This document shows, in pieces, positions 18,381 to 28,248 of a stretch of DNA of 64,000 bases (the stretch's first letter is position 1; each line of letters begins with the position of its first letter). Source of the DNA: JAUIKM01 sp964445695. Its GTDB lineage: Bacteria > Bacteroidota > Ignavibacteria > Kapaibacteriales > UBA7675. Location: NCBI GenBank assembly GCA_964445695.1, contig CAYULF010000010.1, positions 62,001 through 126,000 on the forward strand. The letters run 5' to 3'. The notes beneath the pieces were generated by a model that searched no databases, had not been told where the DNA came from, and worked only from the letters and a program-made list of their open reading frames with translations. A program made the translations under genes and the position numbers.

Positions 18381-19453
18381 TGGAAAACGAACAGCAAGAC
18401 GGTCGCACGGCGACCAACCCGGAGCAGGAACGTCCGGCCGATGCGGCCGCCACGCCTGCCCACGATGCGCCCGACGCGCCGGCGGTGAGCACGGCGCAAC
18501 GAACGTCACTGGATGTACTGAGCGACAAACTGGAGAGCGTGCGCCGGGAAATCGCCAAGGTGATCGTCGGCCAGGCTTCGATGATCGACCAGTTGATAGC
18601 GGCAATGCTCGTGGACGGGCACGTGCTGATTGAAGGCGTGCCGGGCGTGGCCAAAACGCTGGCGGCGCGCCTGCTGGCGCAGACGCTGGACGTCGATTTT
18701 GCGCGAATTCAGTTCACGCCCGACCTGATGCCTTCGGACGTCATCGGGACGAATGTGTTTAACCCGCGCGAGTCCCGTTTTGAATTCCACCGCGGTCCGA
18801 TTTTTGCCAACGTCGTGCTGATCGACGAGATCAACCGCGCTCCCGCCAAAACGCAGGCCGCGCTGTTCGAGGCGATGGAAGAACGCCAGGCGACCGTCGA
18901 CGGAACGACCTACGCCTTTGCGCCGCCCTTCACCGTCCTGGCTACGCAGAACCCGGTGGAGCACGAAGGCACCTACCGTCTGCCCGAGGCGCAACTGGAC
19001 CGTTTTATGTTCAAGATTGAAGTCGGTTACCCCGATCTGGCGGAAGAGACGCGCATTCTGACGGCCGGCCACGAACGCCGCGGACGGCCGCAGACCGCCG
19101 AAGTACGGCCCGTGCTGAGCGGCGCGGACCTGCTGGCGCTGCGCGAAACCGTGCATCAGGTGCACGTGGACGCCAAACTGATGGAATACGTTGCCAAACT
19201 GGTGCAGCAGACGCGCAGCTCGCCTTCGATTTTCCTGGGCGGCTCGCCGCGCGCTTCGCTCGCAATTCTGGCGGCCTCCAAGGCATTTGCCGTGATGAGC
19301 GCGCGCGACTTCGTGATTCCCGAGGACATCCAGCTGGCCGCTTTCCCGGTACTGCGCCATCGCCTCATCCTGACGCCGGAACGCGAAATGGAGGGCACGC
19401 GCCCGGACGACGTCATCAAGGAGCTGATCAAACGCGTCGAGGTGCCGCGCTAG
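18380..19453 (+). CDS. MoxR family AAA+ ATPase
   Basis: 357 residues; the ATG overlaps the previous stop by one base. After a disordered 45-residue N-terminus come the AAA+ motifs: Walker A EGVPGVAKTLAARLLAQ, ARIQFTPDLMPSDVIGTNVF, Walker B VVLIDEINRAPAKTQAALFE, EAMEERQATVDG and sensor 1 VLATQNPVEHEGTYRLPEAQ. The lid domain ends in PREREM-like EREMEGTRPDDVI. MoxR ATPases act as chaperones for assembly or metal loading, commonly with the DUF58/VWA partner encoded next. Confidence 0.95.
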   Translation: MENEQQDGRTATNPEQERPADAAATPAHDAPDAPAVSTAQRTSLDVLSDKLESVRREIAKVIVGQASMIDQLIAAMLVDGHVLIEGVPGVAKTLAARLLAQTLDVDFARIQFTPDLMPSDVIGTNVFNPRESRFEFHRGPIFANVVLIDEINRAPAKTQAALFEAMEERQATVDGTTYAFAPPFTVLATQNPVEHEGTYRLPEAQLDRFMFKIEVGYPDLAEETRILTAGHERRGRPQTAEVRPVLSGADLLALRETVHQVHVDAKLMEYVAKLVQQTRSSPSIFLGGSPRASLAILAASKAFAVMSARDFVIPEDIQLAAFPVLRHRLILTPEREMEGTRPDDVIKELIKRVEVPR

Positions 19454-20796
19454 TGGACAAGTTGAAAGAGTTCATGGGCGGCGTTTTCCTGCCGGCGCGT
19501 CTGTTGGTTGTGCTGATTGTCATCGTGGCGATGATGGTGGCCGGCTATCTGCTGCCCTTTCTCTACGAATTGGCCGTGCTGCTGGTCTGGGGCACGGCCG
19601 CGCTGACGCTGATCGATCTGCTGCTGCTCTACGGTGCGCGCGAGGGCATCCAGGCTACGCGGATTGTGGCTGAGCGCTTTTCCAACGGCGATATTAATCC
19701 CGTCAACGTCAGCGTTGAAAACAACTACCGTTTTCCCGTGCGGGCCACGCTGATTGACGAACTGCCGGAGCAATTCCAGATTCGCGACAGCAAACACCAC
19801 TTCTCACTTTCGACCGGCGCCATGCGCACCATTCGCTACGAACTGCGACCGACCAAACGCGGCGACTACGGCTTCGGCCGCTCGATGATCTACGTCACCT
19901 CGCCGATCGGCTTGGTGCAGCGCCGATATATTGGTGCGTCAGAACAGAACGTGGTGACCTATCCGTCCTTTCTGCAAATGCGGCGCTATGAGCTGCTGGC
20001 CATCTCGAACCGCCTCTCGGAGGTCGGCGTCAAAAAAGTGCGCCGTCTGGGACACAGCATGGAGTTCGACCAGATCCGCCAGTACGTGCCGGGCGACGAC
20101 TACCGCACGATCAACTGGAAGGCCACGGCGCGCGCCACGGAACTGATGGTCAACCACTTTCAGGACGAGCGCTCGCAGCACGTTTATGCCGTGATCGACA
20201 AGGGGCGCACGATGAAAAGCCCGTTTCGCGGCATGACGCTGCTGGACTACGCCATCAACGCCTCGCTGGTGATCTCCAATATCGCCATGCTCAAATACGA
20301 CAAGGCGGGTTTGCTGACCTTCAACGACGGGACGGATGCTTTTTTGAAGCCGGACCGCGGCGGCAAACACCTCAACCGCATCCTGGAGGTGCTCTACAAC
20401 CAGACGACCACCTTCCGCGAGTCCAACTTTGAGTTGCTGTTCACAATGACACGCAGATCAATCCACCAACGGAGCCTGATCCTGCTGTTCACAAACTTTG
20501 ATACGGTGTCCTCAATGCGCCGCAGCCTGGACAAACTGCGGGCCATCGCCCGCAATCACGTTCTGGTGGTCATTTTCTTCGACAACACCGAGCTGCTCGA
20601 CGTACTTGAAGGCGAGACGGAAACAGTGGCGGAAGCCTACACCAAAATAATTGCGGAGCAGTTTGCGTTTGAAAAACGTGAAATTGTGGCGGAACTGGAG
20701 CGCCACGGCATTCACGCCGTTTTAAGCGCCCCGGAAAACCTGACGGTCGATACGATTAATTCCTATCTGCGGCTGAAGTCGCGGGGCATCATCTGA
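19453..20796 (+). CDS. DUF58 domain protein
   Basis: 447 residues from a GTG at 19453 that overlaps the MoxR stop by one base. Two N-terminal membrane helices (LLVVLIVIVAMMVAGYLLPF; LAVLLVWGTAALTLIDLL) precede a beta-rich domain and the DUF58 core: MEFDQIRQYVPGDDYRTINW, KATARATELMVNHFQDE, and a VWA-like part with VYAVIDKGRTM (MIDAS-like but with DKGRTM instead of DxSxS). Partner of the MoxR ATPase. Last gene of the operon begun at 11871. Confidence 0.92.
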   Translation: MDKLKEFMGGVFLPARLLVVLIVIVAMMVAGYLLPFLYELAVLLVWGTAALTLIDLLLLYGAREGIQATRIVAERFSNGDINPVNVSVENNYRFPVRATLIDELPEQFQIRDSKHHFSLSTGAMRTIRYELRPTKRGDYGFGRSMIYVTSPIGLVQRRYIGASEQNVVTYPSFLQMRRYELLAISNRLSEVGVKKVRRLGHSMEFDQIRQYVPGDDYRTINWKATARATELMVNHFQDERSQHVYAVIDKGRTMKSPFRGMTLLDYAINASLVISNIAMLKYDKAGLLTFNDGTDAFLKPDRGGKHLNRILEVLYNQTTTFRESNFELLFTMTRRSIHQRSLILLFTNFDTVSSMRRSLDKLRAIARNHVLVVIFFDNTELLDVLEGETETVAEAYTKIIAEQFAFEKREIVAELERHGIHAVLSAPENLTVDTINSYLRLKSRGII

Positions 20797-20858
20797 GCCC
20801 AACTTTCAGCGGTGGAATTCGTAGGATGGAAATTGTGTTATACGCCTGTGCCAATGGC

Positions 20859-20891
20859 GCGCAGGGGCCGCGCAGGGGCCGCGCAGGGGCC
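20859..20891 (+). repeat. Three perfect tandem copies of an 11-bp unit
   Basis: GCGCAGGGGCC occurs three times head to tail without change. It lies between the DUF58 stop and the BAX-inhibitor-like gene, 58 bases upstream of that start. It may be a slippage product; no function is evident. Confidence 0.8.
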
Positions 20892-20948
20892 TGAAACTCA
20901 GCAAATAACTACTGTACATACACACTGACAATTCAAGGACTTGAGACA

Positions 20949-21659
20949 ATGGAAGTCAGAGAGATGAGTTTTGCCGAGCGCATGACCGAGAAAGTGGAAC
21001 TCGGCGCGGATCGCGCAGCGCTCGTCAAACAATCATACCTGATGTTGAGCCTGGCGGTGGTTGCCGCCATGTTCGGCGGATGGGTCGGCTCTACGGTGCC
21101 GTTTTTCATTAATCTGTTCACGGGTTGGGGCGGCTGGATCATGGCCATGCTGCTCATCAACTTTTTACCGATTATGGCGCTGCGCACGGCGCACAATCCG
21201 ACGACCGGTCTGCTCTCGCTGCTCGGCTACGGATTTGTGGCCGGCCTCGTGCTTGGACCGATGATCTACGTGGTGGCCTTTATTCTTGAACAGCCTGAAT
21301 TGCTGTTCAGCGCAGGGGTGATTACCGCGGCGGTCTTCGGCGCGGTCACATTCTACGTGTTTACCTCCGGCAAGAGTTACTCCGCGCCGAAGGGAATGAT
21401 GGTAGGAATGTTCGTGGGACTCACGGGCGCCGTGCTGGTAAACCTGATGTTGGGCTCCAGCCTGCTCGGTTTCCTGATCAGCATCGGCATCGGTATTTTC
21501 GGCGTTATCTCGCTGTTTTACTCGACCTCGAACCTGCTGCACAACCGCGACATCACAAGCCCGATTACCGGCGCCGTGTTGCTGTTCAGCGGTGTGTTCA
21601 TGATCTTTCAGTCCGTGCTGCGCATCCTGATGGCTTTTGCCGGCGGCAGCCGCAACTGA
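20949..21659 (+). CDS. BAX inhibitor-1 / YccA family membrane protein
   Basis: 236 residues, about seven transmembrane helices. The N-terminal cytoplasmic lead MSFAERMTEKVELGADRA, then a first helix, GLLSLLGYGFVAGLVLGP, AAVFGAVTFYVFTSGKSY and the end helices match Bax1-I proteins (usual length about 220-240). Members are ion-leak or protease-modulating membrane proteins; E. coli YccA modulates FtsH. An in-frame Met at residue 6 is an alternative start. A strong terminator follows at 21695. Confidence 0.9.
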   Translation: MEVREMSFAERMTEKVELGADRAALVKQSYLMLSLAVVAAMFGGWVGSTVPFFINLFTGWGGWIMAMLLINFLPIMALRTAHNPTTGLLSLLGYGFVAGLVLGPMIYVVAFILEQPELLFSAGVITAAVFGAVTFYVFTSGKSYSAPKGMMVGMFVGLTGAVLVNLMLGSSLLGFLISIGIGIFGVISLFYSTSNLLHNRDITSPITGAVLLFSGVFMIFQSVLRILMAFAGGSRN

Positions 21660-21694
21660 TGCATCTGATTGATTGACGGATTTTACTCTTACTG

Positions 21695-21723
21695 CAGGCG
21701 CCCTCGTGGCGCCTGTTTTTTTT
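21695..21723 (+). terminator. Intrinsic terminator after the BAX-inhibitor-like gene
   Basis: Perfect 8-bp stem CAGGCGCC/GGCGCCTG around a five-base loop, followed immediately by eight T residues. Confidence 0.9.
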
Positions 21724-21897
21724 GTGCCTGTCAGCAGAATGGCAGTATCCCGGTGTACACATGGAAAACCCGCAGCGTTAATATTGGCGCGTCTCTCGTT
21801 CCGGCTTGCATCCACCAATGATACTTTTCTATTTTGAGTCGCCTTAATCTTTTTGCTTAACTCACTGTTTGTTCAAATCTTTAAGGATGGTTTTTTT

Positions 21898-22281
21898 ATG
21901 CAACGTACTCTTGGTTTAACATTCGCACTGCTCGTGGTGTTTGTTTGCGGTCTGGGCCAGTCGGCCTATGCCCTTGATTGCCACACGGTTACGGTTCGCA
22001 ATGAAGGGACTTGTACCGAGCGGGTCATTGTCAGTTCCCAAAGCACGGACTACGGTCCGTTTAACGTCCTGCCGGGGACGACGCTGCTGGTGACATTTTC
22101 GTCGGCGGCGGAAACGCTGCAGCAGTTTACGATTAACGGCGTGTCGATTGACGCGGACGACGCCTGCGCCGCGACCAAATGCCCGCAGATCGGTTCCGGT
22201 TCCTGTCCGCTGACCGTTGTGCGTTACCTCTGCCCGGTAACGGCCGACTGCTGCAACTGGCGTATTACAACCACGCCCTGA
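21898..22281 (+). CDS. Small secreted cysteine-rich protein, unrecognised
   Basis: 127 residues. The ATG at 21898 has AAGGATGG just upstream; an earlier in-frame Met would bury the signal peptide. The signal peptide is clear (TLGLTFALLVVFVCGLG, cleavage after SAYA). The mature part of about 103 residues has eight cysteines, in the order DCHT, GTCTE, DACAATKCPQ, SCPL, LCPV and DCCNW, which suggests four disulfides, and is rich in Thr and Val as for a small beta fold. I do not recognise a family. It stands alone: a terminator before it and about 690 bases of gene-free DNA after it. Confidence 0.75.
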   Translation: MQRTLGLTFALLVVFVCGLGQSAYALDCHTVTVRNEGTCTERVIVSSQSTDYGPFNVLPGTTLLVTFSSAAETLQQFTINGVSIDADDACAATKCPQIGSGSCPLTVVRYLCPVTADCCNWRITTTP

Positions 22282-22974
22282 CCGAAACGGTAATCACCAT
22301 TGGGCACTGCCGCCTCGACTGACTGCCCCGACTTCACCGGGCGTTGTTTAATTTGCGCTGCCTGTGCAGCGCCCGGCTTATTCTCACGATTGTTAAACAT
22401 GTTTGCCGGCGTTTTTCACTTGCCGGATTGTTAACTGCTGCTCGCTTCCGGCGTATTAACACCTTGACTTTTTTCTGAGCTTCCGACAAAACCATCTTGT
22501 TCGTCAAGGAGCGTCAAACCAGAAGTCTCCGAACCGGCCGAGAGCATCCACGCTGAAAACCCGACAACCAACAAGAAAATCATAGAGCCTGAGATGCCGC
22601 AGGCAGCTCAAAGCGGTCGGAATTGTGTGACATCCCGCCGCCTCGGATTGTCGAGGGGAGTGATTGGTCTGACGTTTGATGCGACGCGCCTTGTGCCGTC
22701 GTGCCGACGTTCGTACTGACGGCCGGACCGGCGAACGTCCTGAGCTTTGGGAAGCGTTCGTTGTGGAGGGTTCCTGTGCGTTATTCCCGTGGTGAGTCCG
22801 TAGTCGGTCCGTTCGTCTGTTTACCATTATATTGTGTCCGCGAGCAGCCGGCGGGGCTGTAACATTCGTTCGTCCGCCGGATTGAAATGGAACGCAGTGC
22901 GCTGCGATTGTTCCCGGCCTGCGCGCTGTTTTTTTACGATGTTCACATTCCACTCAGAGCAACATCCGGCTCCC
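22282..22974. other. Gene-free stretch
   Basis: About 690 bases with no ORF that has codon use or features like a gene; the longest, on the minus strand at 22504-22953, is Arg/Ser-rich and lacks any domain. A GCGCTGCCTGTGCAGCGC hairpin lies near 22360 and may end the upstream transcript. The rest would hold the promoter of the SBBP protein gene. Confidence 0.5.
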
Positions 22975-25900
22975 ATGATATTCCGAAAACTCTTTCTCAT
23001 TTGCCTGTGTGTGCAGTTCGGTGCTGCTGCTGCTGCGATAGCCGCGTCGCCGGTGGATCTCGGCGGGCTGAAACCGGGCATGCAGGCGCGCGTGCTGGAC
23101 GACGGCATTCTGTTTCATCACTACGTCGTCGATGCGGAAGTCATACGCGAAACATGCGTGCGAATGCGCGTCGGGCTGGCCGACGAGGCGGCGGGGACAA
23201 TTGTGCCGCGATCGGGCGAGGTGGAATTTCCGGAACATTTGAACGGCATGCGGACGACTTCGCTGGAAGTGACGCAGGTTTGTGCCGGCGTCGATATGCT
23301 CGTACACGCGCAGGGCGGCCTGCCGCGCTATGACTTTGTGCTGCGTCCCGGGCTGGATCCTCATCGCCTGCGCCTGGCCTTCAGCGGGGTTGACAGCCTG
23401 ACAGTTCGTGGCGAAGAATTGACGCTCTTCAGCGGTGAGCACCGCCTGGATCACGGCGGCTTGTTTACCTATCAGGAAACAAACAATGGCCGAATTGCAG
23501 TTGACTGTCAATTTATCGACGCAGGTGAAGTTGACGGTGAATGGACGGCGGCCTTCCGCGTCGGCGCACATGATCCCGCTCTGCCATTGGTAATCGATCC
23601 GCTGGTGGACGCGACCTATTGGGGCGGCCTCGGCGCAGAAAAAATCTGTGATATGCGTCGGCGTGACGACGGCAGCATCGTGGTGGTGGGAGAAACGAAA
23701 TCGGTCGATTTCCCGATCACGCTGGGCGATGCGGTGCGCGCGGACATGGATGGGCACGACATTTTTATCAGCGCCTTTGCGCCGAACGGCACGGACCTGC
23801 TTTGGTCGCGCATTCTGGGCGGCAGTTCGGACGATCTGGTCGGCGGCATGAGCATAGGCAACGACGGCCGAATTATTGTCTGCGGGCAGACCGGCTCGGA
23901 TGACTTTGACATGCCGGGATTCACGTTTGAAGGCAAGACGCGCGGCACGACCGACGGTTTTGTCCTCGTGCTGCTGCCGGACGGCGAAAATGTGGACTAT
24001 TTCAGGTTGATCGGCGGTGAAGCCGACGACGCGATGACGGACGTGGTCTGGCACGGCGGCAAGCGCCTGATGCTGCTCTGCGGCTGGACGTCTTCGCAGG
24101 ATTTTCCGATAAGTGGGGAAACGCCCTATCAGGTGGAGCTGAAACCGTCGACCGACGGCAAATTGACGCGCGACGCCGTGGTGGTCTACCTGAACCAGAG
24201 CGAGAGTGAGCTGCAATACGCCACCTATCTGGGCGGCAACGGCGAGGATGCGGCGCTTGGTATCGCAACAGATCTGGACGGCGCGGCTTATGTGTGCGGT
24301 TATACGGACTCACGGGAGTTGCGCGAAGCCAAAAACACCAATGAAGGCGGGCGCGACGCTTTTGCCGCGCGCTTCACGCCCAACGGCGGCCTGCGCTACC
24401 TGCGTTTTCTCGGCGGCGAATATTACGACGCTGCGGCGGACATTCAGCGCATCGACGGTGCGCTGGTGGCCATTGTCGGCACGACATTTTCACCCGACTT
24501 TCCCTGGACCGCCGATGCGCCGCAGACAGAACTGGTCGGCGGCCCGACTTTCAGCGACGGATTCCTGACGGTTCTCAACGGCGACGGAGAGCTGGAAACC
24601 AGCGGTTTTGTCGGCGGCAATTTCAACGACGAGCTGGCGGCGCTGGACATACGCGAGCAGCGTTACCTGGCCCTGGCGGGGAACAGCGCGTCGTCGCAGT
24701 TTGGATTTAATATTGAGGGTTGCAGCGGCACGCGCGGCGTTGAAGACCTGTTTGCGGTGGTTTACGATCTGAACAACAACGACGTCAGTTTTGCCGCGCA
24801 GCACGGCGGCACGCAGGCCGACCGCGCCACGGCGGTTCAGTGGCGCAGCGACACGCGCATCCTGCTGGGCGGCACGACATTTTCAGACGATTTCCCGGTC
24901 GACATCGGCGCTTTGCAGTCGATGAAGTCCGACGCGCCCTCGGATGTCTCCAATGGTTTTCTGGCGCAACTGGATCTGGAGCAGAACGAAGAATTTCGCG
25001 TCAGCGGACAACTGGACCTTGGCTACGTCGAGGCCGGATTTTTCAAGTCGGTCGAAGTAACGATCCACAACCTGCGCAACAGCGATCTGACGATCACACT
25101 GGAAGAGGGCGCTCGCCTGGGCGAGCTGGAGTTGAGCTGGGTCGGGCCGATCACCATTCCGCCCTGCGGTTCGTACAAAATCAACGTCAGCATCGCGCCG
25201 GTGACGCAACGCCATCACAGCACCGAATTGATTGTCGGCAGCGACGCGGGCGAAAAGCGCTACGTCTTCCACGCGGTCAGCACAACGCCGGAAGAGGCCG
25301 CGGCGCAGGTGCTGCTGCGCATTCCGCGCAATCTGGCGGCCGCGCCGGGCGAGGAGTTTGCGCTGCCGATTTTTCTGGACGCTGCGCGTTTTGACCTCAT
25401 GCCGGCCGCGCGGCCGACGCGCCTGACGATGAACCTGAGTTTCAATGCGCGCAGTTTTACCACGGCCGACGAAAATGCGCGCGGCCTGGAGAACGACAAC
25501 CGCCATGAAATTCCGCTCGACATTGCTTTCGATGAAGACGAGTTCCGCGCCGGCATGACTCTGGTCGAAATTCCGATGATCGCGACGCTGGGCGACAGCC
25601 GCCAGACGGTGATCAACGTCTACGATATTCGCTGGTTCACCGGCGCGGCGGAGAACGAGGACATCGCGACGGCCGTCAGCCCGGGACTGTTCACGACGGA
25701 AGACCTGTGGTTTTTTCCCGACGGCTCTCCGCGTCTGATTCAATCGGCCGACGACAACTTCTATCTGGAGATTCTGCCGAGCGTCATCAGCGACGGCGTT
25801 CTTCGCGCGGTGATTGCGCTGCCTGAAGGCGGCGTGGCGACGCTGAGTATCAGCGACCTCAACATGATGCCGGTGCTGGACCTGACGCCGCAGTTGATTG

Positions 25901-26016
25901 CCGGCGCAGGACTGAAAGACTTTGAAGCGGATATCAGCGCGCTGGGCGCGGGCGTCTACGCCGTCGAGCTGTCCGACGGGCGAAATTCCTTATGGAGATT
26001 GATCCTGCTTGAATAA
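22975..26016 (+). CDS. Secreted SBBP-repeat beta-propeller protein with T9SS-like C-terminus
   Basis: 1013 residues from the ATG at 22975, which immediately precedes the signal peptide MIFRKLFLICLCVQFGAAA. The N-terminal third (to about 200) resembles the DUF7948-type region found before SBBP repeats. About six SBBP repeats follow, seen as DATYWGGLGAEKICDM, ILGGSSDDLVGGM, YLGGNGEDAALGIA, FLGGEYYDAAADI, FVGGNFNDELAAL and QHGGTQADRATAV, each about 50-60 residues. Then come Ig-like segments and a final SALGAGVYAVELSDGR with a short basic-hydrophobic end, as in T9SS type A sorting domains. Likely exported to the cell surface; ligand unknown. Confidence 0.85.
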   Translation: MIFRKLFLICLCVQFGAAAAAIAASPVDLGGLKPGMQARVLDDGILFHHYVVDAEVIRETCVRMRVGLADEAAGTIVPRSGEVEFPEHLNGMRTTSLEVTQVCAGVDMLVHAQGGLPRYDFVLRPGLDPHRLRLAFSGVDSLTVRGEELTLFSGEHRLDHGGLFTYQETNNGRIAVDCQFIDAGEVDGEWTAAFRVGAHDPALPLVIDPLVDATYWGGLGAEKICDMRRRDDGSIVVVGETKSVDFPITLGDAVRADMDGHDIFISAFAPNGTDLLWSRILGGSSDDLVGGMSIGNDGRIIVCGQTGSDDFDMPGFTFEGKTRGTTDGFVLVLLPDGENVDYFRLIGGEADDAMTDVVWHGGKRLMLLCGWTSSQDFPISGETPYQVELKPSTDGKLTRDAVVVYLNQSESELQYATYLGGNGEDAALGIATDLDGAAYVCGYTDSRELREAKNTNEGGRDAFAARFTPNGGLRYLRFLGGEYYDAAADIQRIDGALVAIVGTTFSPDFPWTADAPQTELVGGPTFSDGFLTVLNGDGELETSGFVGGNFNDELAALDIREQRYLALAGNSASSQFGFNIEGCSGTRGVEDLFAVVYDLNNNDVSFAAQHGGTQADRATAVQWRSDTRILLGGTTFSDDFPVDIGALQSMKSDAPSDVSNGFLAQLDLEQNEEFRVSGQLDLGYVEAGFFKSVEVTIHNLRNSDLTITLEEGARLGELELSWVGPITIPPCGSYKINVSIAPVTQRHHSTELIVGSDAGEKRYVFHAVSTTPEEAAAQVLLRIPRNLAAAPGEEFALPIFLDAARFDLMPAARPTRLTMNLSFNARSFTTADENARGLENDNRHEIPLDIAFDEDEFRAGMTLVEIPMIATLGDSRQTVINVYDIRWFTGAAENEDIATAVSPGLFTTEDLWFFPDGSPRLIQSADDNFYLEILPSVISDGVLRAVIALPEGGVATLSISDLNMMPVLDLTPQLIAGAGLKDFEADISALGAGVYAVELSDGRNSLWRLILLE

Positions 26017-26024
26017 ATTGCCGC

Positions 26025-28121
26025 ATGTTTTTGCATTTCAGGCGGTTTTTCTGCGGCCTTGTTTGTGTGTTTGCAGCAATTGCACCGATAAGGGGCGCTG
26101 AAGAAAGCGACTCCGAGGTGCGCTTCGGCGCGGCTATGTGGGGCGGGGTGACGAGCCTGGATGCCCCGGCGGTGCCGTTCAACGGCATTGAGCTGCCGCC
26201 GGACGCCACCGGTTTTTCCGCCGCCGATGCTCCGCACTTCGGCCTGCTGGCCGAATGGGATTATTACCCGACGCCCGCCTGGTTCGTCGGCCTGCAGGCC
26301 GGCCTGGAAATTCAGACCGCCGCGCGTTTTACCGCCACCGAAACCCAACTGTACACGGACGACAACCTGGTTGTGCGCGAGCTGCTGTTCCAGCACACGC
26401 TCGACGCCGATCTGACTGTTGTCGGCGCCGGCCCGGTGGCCGGATTTCACCTGCCGTTTTTACCCGATCTGCGCATCGCGGCGGGGGCCTGGTTCGCCTG
26501 GCCGCTCAGCTCGCGTCTGATTCAGGAACAGAGCATTGTCTCGCCCGAGGGTTTGACGTTTGCCGGCGGACAGACGCGCGTGCGCAGCCTGGACGAGGAG
26601 TGGACCAGCGTCGCTTCACCTCTGGTGAGCGGCGAAATCGGCATGCAGTTTGCGCTTTCGCGTCTGAGTTTCGGCGGCTGGGAGCCGCGCATCCTGGCGG
26701 GTTGGCGCAGCTCGCTCCAGTCAATCGACGCGGACATCGACTGGAACACACAGACGCTTACCGCCGGGCTGGGCATCTACCAGATGGCCACGCCGCCGCG
26801 CCCCGTGCTGACCGATACAACCTGGCTGCGGGACACGGTGGACTTCACCTCGCCGGATATCGAGGAAGAGCGCGTGGAACTGGCCGCCTCCACGAGCACC
26901 TGGCAGCGCCAGGAATTGCCCGACGCCATTTACAACACGCTGATCGTGCGCGAGCGCTACCGCCGCATGGTGCCGGAGATCCGCAGCCTGCTGCTGCTCG
27001 GAATGCAGGTCAGTTTTGTCAAACGCGACGGCAGCGAATCCGGCAATATCACAATCGATCTGGAAGAATTTGTCGCGCTGGAGCGTTTTCCGCTGCTGCC
27101 TTATATCTTTTTTGAACGCGAATCGGTCGAGTTGGCGGCGCGTTATCGCGGCGCTTCACCTTCCGAATCCGCGGGCGATCTGGCGACTTACTGGGGGCTG
27201 ATAGACACGTTGGCCGCGCGCCTGCTACGCTTTCCCGTCGCGACGCTGACGCTCCGCGGTCAATCGCTGGACGACGAGAGGGACCTTGGTCTTGCGCGTG
27301 CACAGGTGATTAAACAGGCGATTGTCCGGCGCAATGCCGCCGTCGACCCGCAGCGGATAGTGGTGGAGGGAGCTGTATCGGACGCCGTGGCGTTCAACCG
27401 TCCGGAGCTGCGTGACGAACTGCGCCGCGTGGAGTGTTCGTCCGACGATCCGCGCCTGCTGGAGCCCGCCGCGCGCAGCCTGGTGCGCCGCCGCGCCGAT
27501 CCGCCGACTGTGCGTTTTTATCCCGAAGTATTCGCCGAGGCCGGCATCCGCGACTGGCGTCTGGAAATTCTGTGGCGCGACAGCGTGGCCGCCGTGATGC
27601 AGGGCCGGGGCGAGCCGCCCGTCTCGCTCGACTGGAACCTGCGCGAAACGCAGGAAGCGCTCGGTATCGCACTGGATCAGTTGCGCCTGGATCACCGGCT
27701 GACGGTCACCGACGGGGACGGGCAGATCAAATCGACGGAGCGCGGTTCAATCGACTTCCGCCGTACTGCACCGCCTTCGCGTATCGACACGCTGGAGGAG
27801 CGACGCATGTTGGCCTGGTATGCACACAACGACACCACGCTGCTGCCGCATCACGTTCGCGAGCTGCAATCGGTGGCGGAGTCGGGGCACAACTTAAACA
27901 ACATCACGGTGTTCGGCGCGACGGACAATACGGGCAGCGTCGACTACAATCGGGTGCTTTCGCGTCAGCGTGCGCAGGGCGCGGTGCGGCTGCTGGGGCC
28001 GCGTGCACGCGTGGCCGATCACGACGATGCCGCCGGGATGACTGTTTACGACAATGCGCTGCCCGAGGGCCGCATGTACAACCGCCGCGTGGAGATTCTG
28101 CTGCAGCCGGAGTCGCGTTGA
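26025..28121 (+). CDS. OmpA family outer membrane protein
   Basis: 698 residues. Signal peptide (FCGLVCVFAAIAPIRGA), an N-terminal beta-barrel-like region of about 240 residues (FGAAMWGGVTSLDAP, GAWFAWPLSSRLI), then soluble domains. Two OmpA-type peptidoglycan-binding modules are suggested: LLPYIFFERESVELAARY with LTLRGQSLDDERDLGLAR, and NNITVFGATDNTGSVDYNRV with SRQRAQGAVRLL ending in RMYNRRVEILLQP. The double arrangement is unusual but seen in FCB bacteria. It starts eight bases after the SBBP/T9SS gene, so the two are probably one operon and could work together at the surface. Confidence 0.83.
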   Translation: MFLHFRRFFCGLVCVFAAIAPIRGAEESDSEVRFGAAMWGGVTSLDAPAVPFNGIELPPDATGFSAADAPHFGLLAEWDYYPTPAWFVGLQAGLEIQTAARFTATETQLYTDDNLVVRELLFQHTLDADLTVVGAGPVAGFHLPFLPDLRIAAGAWFAWPLSSRLIQEQSIVSPEGLTFAGGQTRVRSLDEEWTSVASPLVSGEIGMQFALSRLSFGGWEPRILAGWRSSLQSIDADIDWNTQTLTAGLGIYQMATPPRPVLTDTTWLRDTVDFTSPDIEEERVELAASTSTWQRQELPDAIYNTLIVRERYRRMVPEIRSLLLLGMQVSFVKRDGSESGNITIDLEEFVALERFPLLPYIFFERESVELAARYRGASPSESAGDLATYWGLIDTLAARLLRFPVATLTLRGQSLDDERDLGLARAQVIKQAIVRRNAAVDPQRIVVEGAVSDAVAFNRPELRDELRRVECSSDDPRLLEPAARSLVRRRADPPTVRFYPEVFAEAGIRDWRLEILWRDSVAAVMQGRGEPPVSLDWNLRETQEALGIALDQLRLDHRLTVTDGDGQIKSTERGSIDFRRTAPPSRIDTLEERRMLAWYAHNDTTLLPHHVRELQSVAESGHNLNNITVFGATDNTGSVDYNRVLSRQRAQGAVRLLGPRARVADHDDAAGMTVYDNALPEGRMYNRRVEILLQPESR

Positions 28122-28186
28122 TTTCACCTGGAGTTCGATACTTGTTATTCGGTTTTGTTTAACTCGCCTGCCGGCCGCAACCCGCA

Positions 28187-28248
28187 TGAGCACTGCGCCG
28201 TGCGGCTGCACTTTGTTGGCCTGCGGCTTGCTTTTTCTTTTGTTGGTC
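28187..28248 (+). repeat. Dispersed intergenic element, copy A
   Basis: TGAGCACTGCGCCGTGCGGC, then CCTGCGGCTTGCTTTTTC and TTTTGTTGGTC. The same two blocks in the same order occur in reverse orientation at 51720-51785. Confidence 0.65.

Noticed and set aside
22504..22953. 149-codon minus-strand frame
   Set aside because: Arg/Ser/Thr-rich composition, no ribosome site, no domain.
22954..24216. 420-codon minus-strand frame
   Set aside because: It overlaps the SBBP repeats, which are clear on the plus strand; no motif or start signal.
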